The translations under genes were made by a program, and so were the position numbers. Under the pieces are notes generated by a model. The model was not told the DNA's origin, made no database searches, and saw only the letters and a program-made list of their open reading frames with translations. Source: Flammeovirgaceae bacterium (lineage in GTDB: Bacteria; Bacteroidota; Bacteroidia; Cytophagales; Cyclobacteriaceae). Taken from it: a DNA stretch of 6,889 bases. This document shows, one piece after another, positions 1 through 6,426 of this stretch (positions within the stretch are counted from its first letter, which is position 1; each line of letters begins with the position of its first letter). Location: positions 1-6,889 of the forward strand of contig QIEB01000353.1 in NCBI GenBank assembly GCA_003229495.1, read 5' to 3'.

Positions 1-37
1 ATTATTTATTAATAATATTTGGTATTTTTAGCAGAAC

Positions 38-3000
38 ATGAACCACGCTGCCGGCCATTTTTTCTCTCCTGGGTACCGCGGCTTTAGAAGAGCGCATCAT
101 TGGTATTGCTTTCATCTTTTAACAACATCCTTACTTTGTTGCTTTTTTAGTGTGTCAATATTGGCACAAGATCTGGATGACCTGCTGAAAACAGCCAACG
201 CACACTTTGACAAAGAACAATACCATACTGCCGCACAATATTATCAGGTTGCCGTTGGTCTACAAGATGACCATCCGGAAACCACATATCGACTGGCCCA
301 AAGTTACAAGGCCATTTTTAATTATTCCCTGGCGGCATACTACTATAAAAGGACCATAGACCTGGATGAAATTTCGTATCCACTTGCACTTTTTTATTTC
401 GCTCAAATGCAAAAATCCATAGGGCATTTTAAAATGGCCAGGGATGGATTTGAAATTTTTATTGCAACCAACCGCACCAGTTCTTTGATACCCAAGAATC
501 AAAAGGACAATTTTATCAAACAAGCCAAAATTGAGATGGAAGGCTGTTCATGGGCCATAGAACAATTGGGAAAAGGTTGGCGGGAAATTGGATTCATGAA
601 TTTACCCGGTCCAGTAAATTCCAATAGCAAGGATTATGCCGCTGTATCCACGGAGAATGACTCTGTAGTTACCATTACCTCCGGCAGAAAAGGAGTACGT
701 GGTGGACTGGTTGATAATCGCTTCGGGGAATACTTTACAGACAATTTCAGGTATAAAAAAGAAGGAAATCTTTGGACTCCGGAAAATACTTCTGACCATT
801 TTGAACGTACCAATACCAAATTCAGTGATGGAGTAGGTACATATAACAGTACCGAAGATAAATACTATTTCACTAGTTGCTACGAAGGGAATGCCTTTTG
901 CAAACTTTATGTAACACAATATGAAAACGGTGTTTGGCAAAATCCATTGTTGTTAAACGACCACGTGAATGCACCGGGATATGATAACAAGCATCCTACA
1001 ATTACTCAGGGAGGGGACACGCTCATCTTTGTCTCGAACAGGCCTGGCGGTCCTGGAGGGAATGATTTATGGTTCAGCATTTCAAAGAATGGAGAAGCAT
1101 GGGAAGCCCCTAAACTGCTACCGGGAGATATTAATACACCATTTAATGAGGCATCTCCCTATTGTCATGGAAATATCCTCTTCTTTAGCTCCGATGGACA
1201 TATTGGTATGGGAGGTATAGACATTTTTATGGTCGAAAGTTATCAAAATCCAAATAGTAAAATAAAAAACCTGGGAACCCCATTCAATTCTGGATTTGAT
1301 GATGGTTTTTTTTCTTTAGGTGTAGGAAAGGGTTACTTGTCATCAAATCGTCCTAATGGCTATGGGAAGTTCGATATTTATGTATTTAACATACCCAATG
1401 AAAGTACCGGTTTTGCCGCATATTTGAACGAATCCATAGAAGGCACCCAACTCCGGTCCAGGCTCCGGTCCAATGATGGAAGTAACCTGTACGCGGCACG
1501 AGATGAGGACCAATTCTATTACGATAACCTGACTGCCGAAGAAAGAGCAAGACTGGATAGGGTACTTGCAATGAAAAAGCAGAGTGAGGGTGACTTCGAT
1601 CCAAGAATGCTCTCTAAAGATGATTTCAGGTATTACAATAAACTGGATATCTCAACCAAAGCGACCATTGAAAGACTAGCCCACAGGCGGATCATGGAAC
1701 TTGAGGGCCTGGTATCTGGGAACTATCTGACCCCTCAGGAACGACTGGACTGGGAATTCTATCAGAACATAGATGAAAGTGAGAAGTCTGTGGTAGATCG
1801 AATTATTAACATCAGAGTGGAGGGACGCAGGGATGCAATGGCCAGGCTGAATCCTGAAGAACAATTTTATACATTGAGTTCCTCCAATCAAGAGCGGATC
1901 GAAAACAAAGTACATTTAAGAACTCTAGAATCATTAAAAGAGTCCTTAAAGGAGCAGCATCAGGCTGGGGTTAACAAGTTTAATCAAAATCAACGGGAGC
2001 TTTCCATATCACCTGATAGTCCGGAGATACCTCCAGTAACCGCCGAAATTGCCCTAAGAAAGTCCAATGAATACTTAAAATTGATTGAAGAATTAGGTTT
2101 TTCCCACCAGCTTCATTACCAGGAGCTAAGTCCTGAAGAACGTGACAATTTACATCATTCAGCGGTCCGGCAATATATAATAGATAATGATCAGCTTACG
2201 GACGGGGAGCGTGAAAACATTTTGGCAGAGCTAAATCTGCAATCAGATCCATTGAACAACCTTTCCAACCATTTCACAACATCTCAATATCAGATGTCTT
2301 TGGACATTAGACAGGTAATCCAGGAGAAATTTAAGGAATATCATAATTCGCAGTTGATTGGTAAGAGTGCCGATGAATATATTTTACTGAAAGATCAATT
2401 AGCATTGGAACTTGATGCACAGCAACTGATGCTTCAGGAACAAACAAAAATACTTGGAATAAAAGAAGCTGATACCCGTAACCTTCAGCAACAGTTACAC
2501 CAAATTTTGGACGAGCAGGAAAAAGCATCCAACCCAGACATGGAACAAGAAATCGTAGATCAGCTGTATGACCATTCGCAGAGTTTTTTGTCATTACTAA
2601 CCCCCAAAGACAGTTATTATTTCAACGCGCTTAGCTCAGGTCAGATGCTGCGCCTGGACCGCCTGGCCAGATTAGTGGACACCCAAACCCAGGAGTTGAC
2701 AATGATCATGGACACAGAGAGCAGTTATATCGCTGGCCTTACACCCACAGACCAGTGGTTTTACCAGGAACTGTCTCAGGAAGATCAGGCAGTTCTGGAT
2801 GAGTTGGTTGCCCTCGGATGGAAGCCTGATGTTCCATACACCAACCAACAACAAGTATTCATTGACAAATTGAGCGTGTTGGAAAGAGACCGGGTAAACC
2901 GGATGATAAGGATCCCGAAAAAATTCAATTTTGAGCCCCAGGATAATAGCCTGATCAGCTCAAATGCTAATCAGTTAAATGACCCGGCAGATCCTTCAGA

Positions 3001-3937
3001 TTTAGCTACGGACTATCCTACCCTAGAGCAGACTCTTGATTTTGACAACCCAGCAGAAACATCAGCGACAGTAGAAACCGCAGAGATCACGGAGATAGTA
3101 AAAACCACAGAGATAGTAAAAACCGCAGAAACTCAAGAAACATCAGAAACATCAGCGACAGTAGAAACAGTAAAAACTGAAGAGACAGTTGAGACTGCAG
3201 AGATAGTAAAAACCGCAGAAACTGCAAAGGGAATAAATTATGTATGGGGCCGGATTTATTTCGATTTTGACCGGTATAAACTAAGGCCGGAAGCAGAGGA
3301 GACCTTGAAAGAACTGATTGAATTTTTACGCCAGCAGGAAAGACCTGTAAAATTAATGATTAACGGGCATACAGATAACATTGGAAGTATAGCCCACAAT
3401 GACCAACTGGGAAAGCGTCGCAGTCTGTCAGCAGCGGAGTTTTTTAAGCCGTTCCCAAGCCCTATAGTGATCACCACCATAAGTTATGGGGAGGATAGAC
3501 CAGCCACTCAAAATGAAACTGTCATAGGCAGACAGTTTAATCGACGAGTAGAATTGAAGATCCAGGGGATACCCTACCAATCGCCGCTGGGAGCCTATCT
3601 GGTGAAACCAAATGTCACATTATCTATGATTGTTGAGACCACCGGCCTATTGGAAGAGGACATTTTAAAATGGAACGGGCTTCTGGACCAAGAATTAGAA
3701 TCTTACCAACCTCTTCGGCTGCCGGTTGATCTTGACTATAAGCCCATCAAGCACCTTTTATACTACCCCAAAAAATATAAATCAGAAAGTACAGACGGCG
3801 CATATCATACAGTCCAGAGAGGTGAGAATCTATTCAGATTAGCTCAAAGATACCACACTACCGTACAGGTACTGGAAGATCTGAATAATATTAAAGCTAC
3901 AGATCTTTTAGCAGGCCAGCAGTTAAGGGTTCGCTAA
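38..3937 (+). CDS. Exported TPR / PD40-propeller / helical-repeat / OmpA / LysM envelope protein
   Basis: Complete 1299-residue protein, probably a periplasmic scaffold bound to peptidoglycan. Residues 1-43 form a signal peptide: a long basic n-region (R14, R17, R18), a hydrophobic stretch at 25-42 and likely SPase I cleavage at A43/Q44. There is no lipobox, since C34 follows Leu-Leu. Three 34-residue TPRs span about 47-148. PD40-type beta-propeller blades span about 198-451, with recurring SNRPGG / DLWF / DIFMV / DIYVF elements. A helical repeat region (491-956) and a Thr/Glu/Val-rich tether (1006-1064) follow. The OmpA domain (about 1068-1176) has the NGHTDN motif; D1113 and R1128 align with the diaminopimelate-contact Asp and Arg of OmpA. 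A degenerate LysM lies at about 1186-1229 and a clear LysM at 1256-1298. ATG at 38 is the only sensible start, as no later start keeps the signal peptide. The order TPR-propeller-OmpA recalls Bacteroidota PorE-like proteins, but I see no carboxypeptidase-regulatory-like domain. The precise role is unknown. Confidence 0.93.
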   Translation: MNHAAGHFFSPGYRGFRRAHHWYCFHLLTTSLLCCFFSVSILAQDLDDLLKTANAHFDKEQYHTAAQYYQVAVGLQDDHPETTYRLAQSYKAIFNYSLAAYYYKRTIDLDEISYPLALFYFAQMQKSIGHFKMARDGFEIFIATNRTSSLIPKNQKDNFIKQAKIEMEGCSWAIEQLGKGWREIGFMNLPGPVNSNSKDYAAVSTENDSVVTITSGRKGVRGGLVDNRFGEYFTDNFRYKKEGNLWTPENTSDHFERTNTKFSDGVGTYNSTEDKYYFTSCYEGNAFCKLYVTQYENGVWQNPLLLNDHVNAPGYDNKHPTITQGGDTLIFVSNRPGGPGGNDLWFSISKNGEAWEAPKLLPGDINTPFNEASPYCHGNILFFSSDGHIGMGGIDIFMVESYQNPNSKIKNLGTPFNSGFDDGFFSLGVGKGYLSSNRPNGYGKFDIYVFNIPNESTGFAAYLNESIEGTQLRSRLRSNDGSNLYAARDEDQFYYDNLTAEERARLDRVLAMKKQSEGDFDPRMLSKDDFRYYNKLDISTKATIERLAHRRIMELEGLVSGNYLTPQERLDWEFYQNIDESEKSVVDRIINIRVEGRRDAMARLNPEEQFYTLSSSNQERIENKVHLRTLESLKESLKEQHQAGVNKFNQNQRELSISPDSPEIPPVTAEIALRKSNEYLKLIEELGFSHQLHYQELSPEERDNLHHSAVRQYIIDNDQLTDGERENILAELNLQSDPLNNLSNHFTTSQYQMSLDIRQVIQEKFKEYHNSQLIGKSADEYILLKDQLALELDAQQLMLQEQTKILGIKEADTRNLQQQLHQILDEQEKASNPDMEQEIVDQLYDHSQSFLSLLTPKDSYYFNALSSGQMLRLDRLARLVDTQTQELTMIMDTESSYIAGLTPTDQWFYQELSQEDQAVLDELVALGWKPDVPYTNQQQVFIDKLSVLERDRVNRMIRIPKKFNFEPQDNSLISSNANQLNDPADPSDLATDYPTLEQTLDFDNPAETSATVETAEITEIVKTTEIVKTAETQETSETSATVETVKTEETVETAEIVKTAETAKGINYVWGRIYFDFDRYKLRPEAEETLKELIEFLRQQERPVKLMINGHTDNIGSIAHNDQLGKRRSLSAAEFFKPFPSPIVITTISYGEDRPATQNETVIGRQFNRRVELKIQGIPYQSPLGAYLVKPNVTLSMIVETTGLLEEDILKWNGLLDQELESYQPLRLPVDLDYKPIKHLLYYPKKYKSESTDGAYHTVQRGENLFRLAQRYHTTVQVLEDLNNIKATDLLAGQQLRVR
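167..481 (+). other. TPR domain (three repeats) of the envelope protein
   Basis: Residues about 47-148 of the mature protein hold three units at 34-residue spacing. Each shows TPR-type packing residues: A-x3-F-x3-Q-Y-x2-A-x2-Y-Y in the first, L-A-x2-Y-x5-Y-x2-A-x2-Y-Y in the second, and F-A-x6-G-H-x2-M-A in the third. TPRs are protein-protein interaction platforms, so this end of the protein probably docks a partner in the periplasm. The partner is not encoded in the window. Confidence 0.8.
629..1390 (+). other. WD40-like (PD40) beta-propeller region
   Basis: Residues about 198-451 contain at least four, probably five, blade-like units. They share a pattern of hydrophobic strand, then a F/L-x-S-S/N-R/D turn with glycines, then a D-[LI]-[WFY] strand. 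Clear units lie at about 263-294, 321-347, 373-400 and 421-450, with a weaker one at about 198-238. This PD40 signature is common in Bacteroidota OmpA-family proteins placed after TPRs. The fold is inferred from the pattern. Two cysteines, C281 and C288, lie close together in one blade and could form a disulfide in the periplasm. Confidence 0.8.
1451..1472 (+). repeat. 12-bp tandem duplication in the coding sequence
   Basis: The 10-mer ctccggtcca occurs at 1451-1460 and again at 1463-1472, separated by gg, giving a 12-bp period and about 1.8 copies. It is in frame and encodes Leu-Arg-Ser-Arg-Leu-Arg-Ser (residues 472-478). It sits in the linker between the propeller and the helical-repeat module and looks like a small slippage duplication. 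Confidence 0.85.
1508..2905 (+). repeat. Degenerate helical motif repeated about nine times in the envelope protein
   Basis: Residues 491-956 contain about nine copies of a short motif. It reads aromatic-aromatic-x2-L-[ST]-x2-[ED]-[RQ]-x2-[LIV]-[DE]-R-[LIV]. The anchor Leu/Ile falls at residues 498, 536, 578, 613, 697, 720, 865, 912 and 945, and every copy has a hydrophobic residue exactly eight positions later. The Arg after the acidic or Asn residue is present at 508, 546, 588, 875 and 955. Spacing is mostly 33-47 residues, with one double-length gap (613 to 697), one short gap (697 to 720) and one long gap (720 to 865) filled by a Gln/Glu/Leu-rich, coiled-coil-like stretch. The copies are not similar at DNA level, so the duplication is old. 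I do not recognise a named domain; a helical-hairpin spacer or binding array is my inference. Confidence 0.75.
3054..3233 (+). repeat. 90-bp imperfect tandem duplication encoding a Thr/Glu/Val/Ala-rich tether
   Basis: Two 90-bp units (3054-3143 and 3144-3233) lie side by side in frame. They share a 25-bp exact match (3054-3078 and 3144-3168) and a 26-bp exact match (3108-3133 and 3198-3223), both at a 90-bp offset, with diverged sequence between. The protein shows a 30-residue period: ETSATVET at 1007-1014 and 1037-1044. A hexapeptide EIVKT[AT] occurs at 1019, 1025 and 1055, the first two copies being an 18-bp inner duplication. The segment is hydrophilic, lacks glycine and proline, and precedes the OmpA domain, so it probably acts as an extended spacer. 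Confidence 0.9.
3239..3565 (+). other. OmpA-like peptidoglycan-binding domain
   Basis: Residues about 1068-1176 follow the OmpA/Pal C-terminal pattern. It begins with YFDFDRYKLRPEA, continues through NGHTDN (1109-1114) and N-x2-L-x3-R (1121-1128), and ends with QFNRRVELKI (1166-1175). By family knowledge D1113 and R1128 correspond to the residues that hold meso-diaminopimelate of the peptidoglycan stem peptide, and both are present, so binding should be functional. Confidence 0.93.
3593..3931 (+). other. C-terminal pair of LysM domains (first degenerate)
   Basis: Residues 1256-1298 form a standard LysM: Y-H-T-V-Q-R-G-E-N-L, then I/L-A-x-R-Y-x-T-T-V, L-x-x-L-N-N-I and a final L-x-x-G-Q-x-L-R-V. 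Residues about 1186-1229 look like a diverged LysM (YLVKPNVTLSMIVETTGL, then ILKWNGL and PLRLPV) that lacks the usual G-D/E-T/S-L turn. LysM binds the N-acetylglucosamine backbone of peptidoglycan, which would add a second wall contact to that of the OmpA domain. Confidence 0.85.
3934..3937. other. Tail-to-tail overlap of two stop codons
   Basis: The plus-strand gene ends in TAA at 3935-3937. The minus-strand gene ends in TAG, read from 3936 down to 3934. The stops share bases 3935-3936, so the two coding regions overlap by 4 bp with no intergenic space. Only a weak inverted repeat (agtta 3921-3925 and taact 3935-3939) spans the junction, and it has no T tract, so no conventional terminator is visible here. 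Confidence 0.95.
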
Positions 3938-6366
3938 CTCTCTTTCTGGAGGCTGGAAATAATTTCTTCAATCTCAGAAGTGTCAACAGTATCGGCAGAG
4001 CCCATTTTTACTTTGATCCGCAGCGCTTTAAGCCCGGTCACTCCCTGGGTATCCTCTAACTCTAATTGTTCCACTTCTTTTTCTATCAGGTTCCTATAAT
4101 GTAAAAAATCACAGTATTTCAGGTATTCCTTACGTATTTCAGGTTGCGTATAAATCACAGCTATTGTTCCAGGCTGGGTCACGCGCTCCTTAGAGTTCAT
4201 GATCAAGGCTTTGTCTATTCTTTTTTTGATAATCTCATACCTGGTGTTATAGGCACCGTCAACGTCAAACTTTTTCTCATCAACCCTAAATCGAATGGCC
4301 ATTGGTTCATCATGTACCAATATTAATTGGGCGGTTCTCAACTGTATGGGAAGTTCAGGTTCCAGTCTTGCAGTTACCTGTGTCATCTCGCTCATCATTA
4401 TCAACTGCCATAATCTGATATTAGAGAGACAGAGCTTATTAAATATGCCATTTTTCAAGAGAGATTTACCCACGTAAATATTATAATCCACACCATCAGT
4501 ATGATATTTTTCGAAATAATGTGGATACATAATCTGGCCCTCCAGCTCTTTCTTTTCAAGATATTCGCTCAGCGCAGAATTAATCTTGGTTACACTTAAT
4601 TCATATGATTTTCGGCGTTTATAGATAACCCTTAGTTTCGGATCAAGCGCTTTTTGATATTGCTCCACCTCAACAGCTATCGAAGGAAACTCACCCACTA
4701 AATATTCAAAATAAGGCTCTACTTCCTCACTCAAAAAACGATAAACAAGTGACTCATCCTCCGATCGAAGTTTTTCTCCAATGGCGTCTACTAGATTTTC
4801 AATGCTAAAATTGATTTCGTCCAGAATAGGAAAGTCCATTAGAGACTTTGCTTTAAGGATTATTTTTTGAGCCAATTCCAACTGAGTGATCAGATCTGCT
4901 TGAATGGCCAAGTTGCGATGTATCGAAGAGTCACGGATATCAGACATGCCATACAGTGGATAAACATCCTTAAAAATTATGGGCTCCATTTCTACATTGG
5001 GCAAACCCTTTTCCTGTGCCCTAAGATATCTCTTGGCAGCCTCCTGGAATCGCCACTGTACAATACTATGAATGGCCGTACATTTCTCCATAATAATAGC
5101 GTCAATCTTGTTTTCCCGTTCTTCTACACTGCGTTGAATTGCCACTGAGAATAAGGGAAGAATATCACTGACGCGGGCCATACTCAAGGGGTTTAAAACC
5201 TTGGGTGAAGAAGAGCCCAGCTCTAAGTATCCAATTATTTCATCATTATACTTTAACGGAGCTACAATAAAGCTCTTTACGGAGGTTTCTTTTATGGCCT
5301 TTTCAATACCAGTAGGATCCTCGATGTTGTCTATGTCATCCACAAAGGCCATCTCTCCAGTCTTCAATACTTTCTGGTAGATGGATCCTTTAAATTCATG
5401 GCTAATATCCTTTATTCGACTTTTACAAACCAGGTCACGCCAACTCTTATGACCAAAATTTGAAACTCCACCTCCATCCTTGAATACACCCAGGCCAACC
5501 CGTAAGTCGGAGGTTTTGAAGAGACTGCGTACATTGTGCCTGATTTTTTGGAAATGTTCTTCCGTCAGGATTGCATCCTTTTGCAGTAAAGTGTTTTTCA
5601 ACTGGGAAAGTAATTCGTTCGGGGTTACGTTTATCAGAGAGCATATTACAAACCCACTGATTTCAAAAGATTCTGGGGGGAGATTCTTTTGCCAGAGTTC
5701 AACATCCATGGTATTTTCCACCATTCTATCGATTTCCTGGGTACTCAACTTTTTTAACTGACCATTTAGTCTAACATCAACGAAATCACCATTGATGGTC
5801 ATCTTATAGTACATGTCCAACCCGGTATCAGGATCTTCCATACGGAAAATAAATGGAGTTTCCAGTGCCATAGACCTGCCATAGAATTTATCAAGTATTG
5901 CCAAGCAGGCATGTGAATACTTTGAAAAGTAGAGTCCATCAGGATCCAGGTTGTAAGGCACACCCAGCGATCCGCCGTTTAGATCTATGATTTTTTTAAA
6001 TCTTGGGGATACTGCTATGTGATCGAATTGGAATGGCGGTGTTACAGCTTTTATTTCATTGAATTCCAGGGCTTTGGGAAAGACAGCAGACATTAACTTG
6101 TCCACCATCTTACGATTTTTCTTGACAAATGCCCGGGGATTTTTTATGGGTTTTCGGAAAGCAGGAACTTTGTCCATTTCCCTGAGTATCGATCCGGCGT
6201 ACGCTTGTTCTTCCTCAGTACCATGCTTTTCAAGAGATTCCCAATGCCTAACTATGGGTAAAAAACTCAAATTTGCGGCAAAGGGGAAGGTTTTAATCTT
6301 TTCAGCTACCTTTTTAAACACTGCGTTATCCATAATTTCCGCGGGTATTTTGTATTCAAACTGCAT
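3934..6366 (-). CDS. Large single-GAF-domain cytoplasmic protein, uncharacterised Bacteroidota family
   Basis: Complete 810-residue protein with no signal peptide or membrane segment. Residues about 265-415 form a GAF domain: RVGLGVF strand, QKVLKTGEMAFVDD, then SFIVAPLKYNDEIIGYLELGS and a closing helix. GAF domains bind small ligands or mediate dimerisation. The flanks (1-250 and 416-800) have no fold I can name. Segments such as LMSAVFPKALEFNEIKA (92-108), IMEKCTAIHSIVQWRFQEAA (425-444) and the DVYPLYGMSDIRDSS region (467-481) match what I recall of a Bacteroidota GAF family of unknown function. No kinase, cyclase, phosphodiesterase or DNA-binding output is visible. ATG at 6366 is the first start after an in-frame TAG 30 bp upstream; M12 (6333) is a weaker alternative, preceded by GCGGAAATT. 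It lies 60 bp downstream of the permease gene on the same strand and overlaps the convergent envelope gene by 4 bp. Confidence 0.9.
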   Translation of the reverse strand: MQFEYKIPAEIMDNAVFKKVAEKIKTFPFAANLSFLPIVRHWESLEKHGTEEEQAYAGSILREMDKVPAFRKPIKNPRAFVKKNRKMVDKLMSAVFPKALEFNEIKAVTPPFQFDHIAVSPRFKKIIDLNGGSLGVPYNLDPDGLYFSKYSHACLAILDKFYGRSMALETPFIFRMEDPDTGLDMYYKMTINGDFVDVRLNGQLKKLSTQEIDRMVENTMDVELWQKNLPPESFEISGFVICSLINVTPNELLSQLKNTLLQKDAILTEEHFQKIRHNVRSLFKTSDLRVGLGVFKDGGGVSNFGHKSWRDLVCKSRIKDISHEFKGSIYQKVLKTGEMAFVDDIDNIEDPTGIEKAIKETSVKSFIVAPLKYNDEIIGYLELGSSSPKVLNPLSMARVSDILPLFSVAIQRSVEERENKIDAIIMEKCTAIHSIVQWRFQEAAKRYLRAQEKGLPNVEMEPIIFKDVYPLYGMSDIRDSSIHRNLAIQADLITQLELAQKIILKAKSLMDFPILDEINFSIENLVDAIGEKLRSEDESLVYRFLSEEVEPYFEYLVGEFPSIAVEVEQYQKALDPKLRVIYKRRKSYELSVTKINSALSEYLEKKELEGQIMYPHYFEKYHTDGVDYNIYVGKSLLKNGIFNKLCLSNIRLWQLIMMSEMTQVTARLEPELPIQLRTAQLILVHDEPMAIRFRVDEKKFDVDGAYNTRYEIIKKRIDKALIMNSKERVTQPGTIAVIYTQPEIRKEYLKYCDFLHYRNLIEKEVEQLELEDTQGVTGLKALRIKVKMGSADTVDTSEIEEIISSLQKES
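5122..5574 (-). other. GAF domain of the 810-residue protein
   Basis: Boundaries (residues about 265-415) are estimated from the strand-helix pattern and the typical GAF length of about 150 residues. The strongest signal is the central ILKTGE-like helix end, the FVDD strand and the IVAPLKYNDEIIGYLELGS beta hairpin. No cysteine is placed as in a bilin-binding GAF, so a tetrapyrrole photoreceptor role is not supported. The ligand is unknown. Confidence 0.8.
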
Positions 6367-6426
6367 ACCTAGTACAGGCCCAGTCTTAAAGTAATGCTAA
6401 CGCAAAACACCACACCTTAGTTGTTT
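6367..6426 (-). other. 60-bp gap between permease and GAF genes
   Basis: This short spacer separates the permease stop from the GAF protein start on the same strand. I see no terminator hairpin with a T tract. There is no convincing Bacteroidota promoter (TTTG about 19-21 bp upstream of TAnnTTTG) and no strong ribosome binding site. Co-transcription of the two genes is plausible but not shown. Confidence 0.5.

Noticed and set aside
14..21. AATATTTG upstream of the first gene as a Bacteroidota -7 element (TAnnTTTG)
   Set aside because: One mismatch in an AT-rich stretch, only 16 bases before the start codon, and no TTTG -33 partner can be seen within the window.
86..94. Arg-Arg at residues 17-18 of the envelope protein as a Tat signal
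   Set aside because: The context FRRAHHW does not fit S-R-R-x-F-L-K, and the partner domains are typical Sec substrates.
602..940. 112-codon open frame on the minus strand inside the envelope gene
   Set aside because: It lies wholly within the well-supported PD40 coding region, and its product shows no domain pattern; it is a frame shadow.
1306..1313. Run of eight T as a frameshift or phase-variation site
   Set aside because: The frame continues unbroken through conserved propeller sequence on both sides; eight T in an AT-rich genome is not notable alone.
3916..3956. Nested inverted repeats (ccagc/gctgg and agtta/taact) at the convergent junction as a bidirectional terminator
   Set aside because: The stems are only 5 bp each, interrupted by a 12-base bulge on one side, and no T tract follows on either strand.
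6059..6394. 111-codon open frame on the plus strand over the start of the GAF gene
   Set aside because: It is antisense to a conserved N-terminal region and has low-complexity, Ser/Leu-rich content with no known motif.
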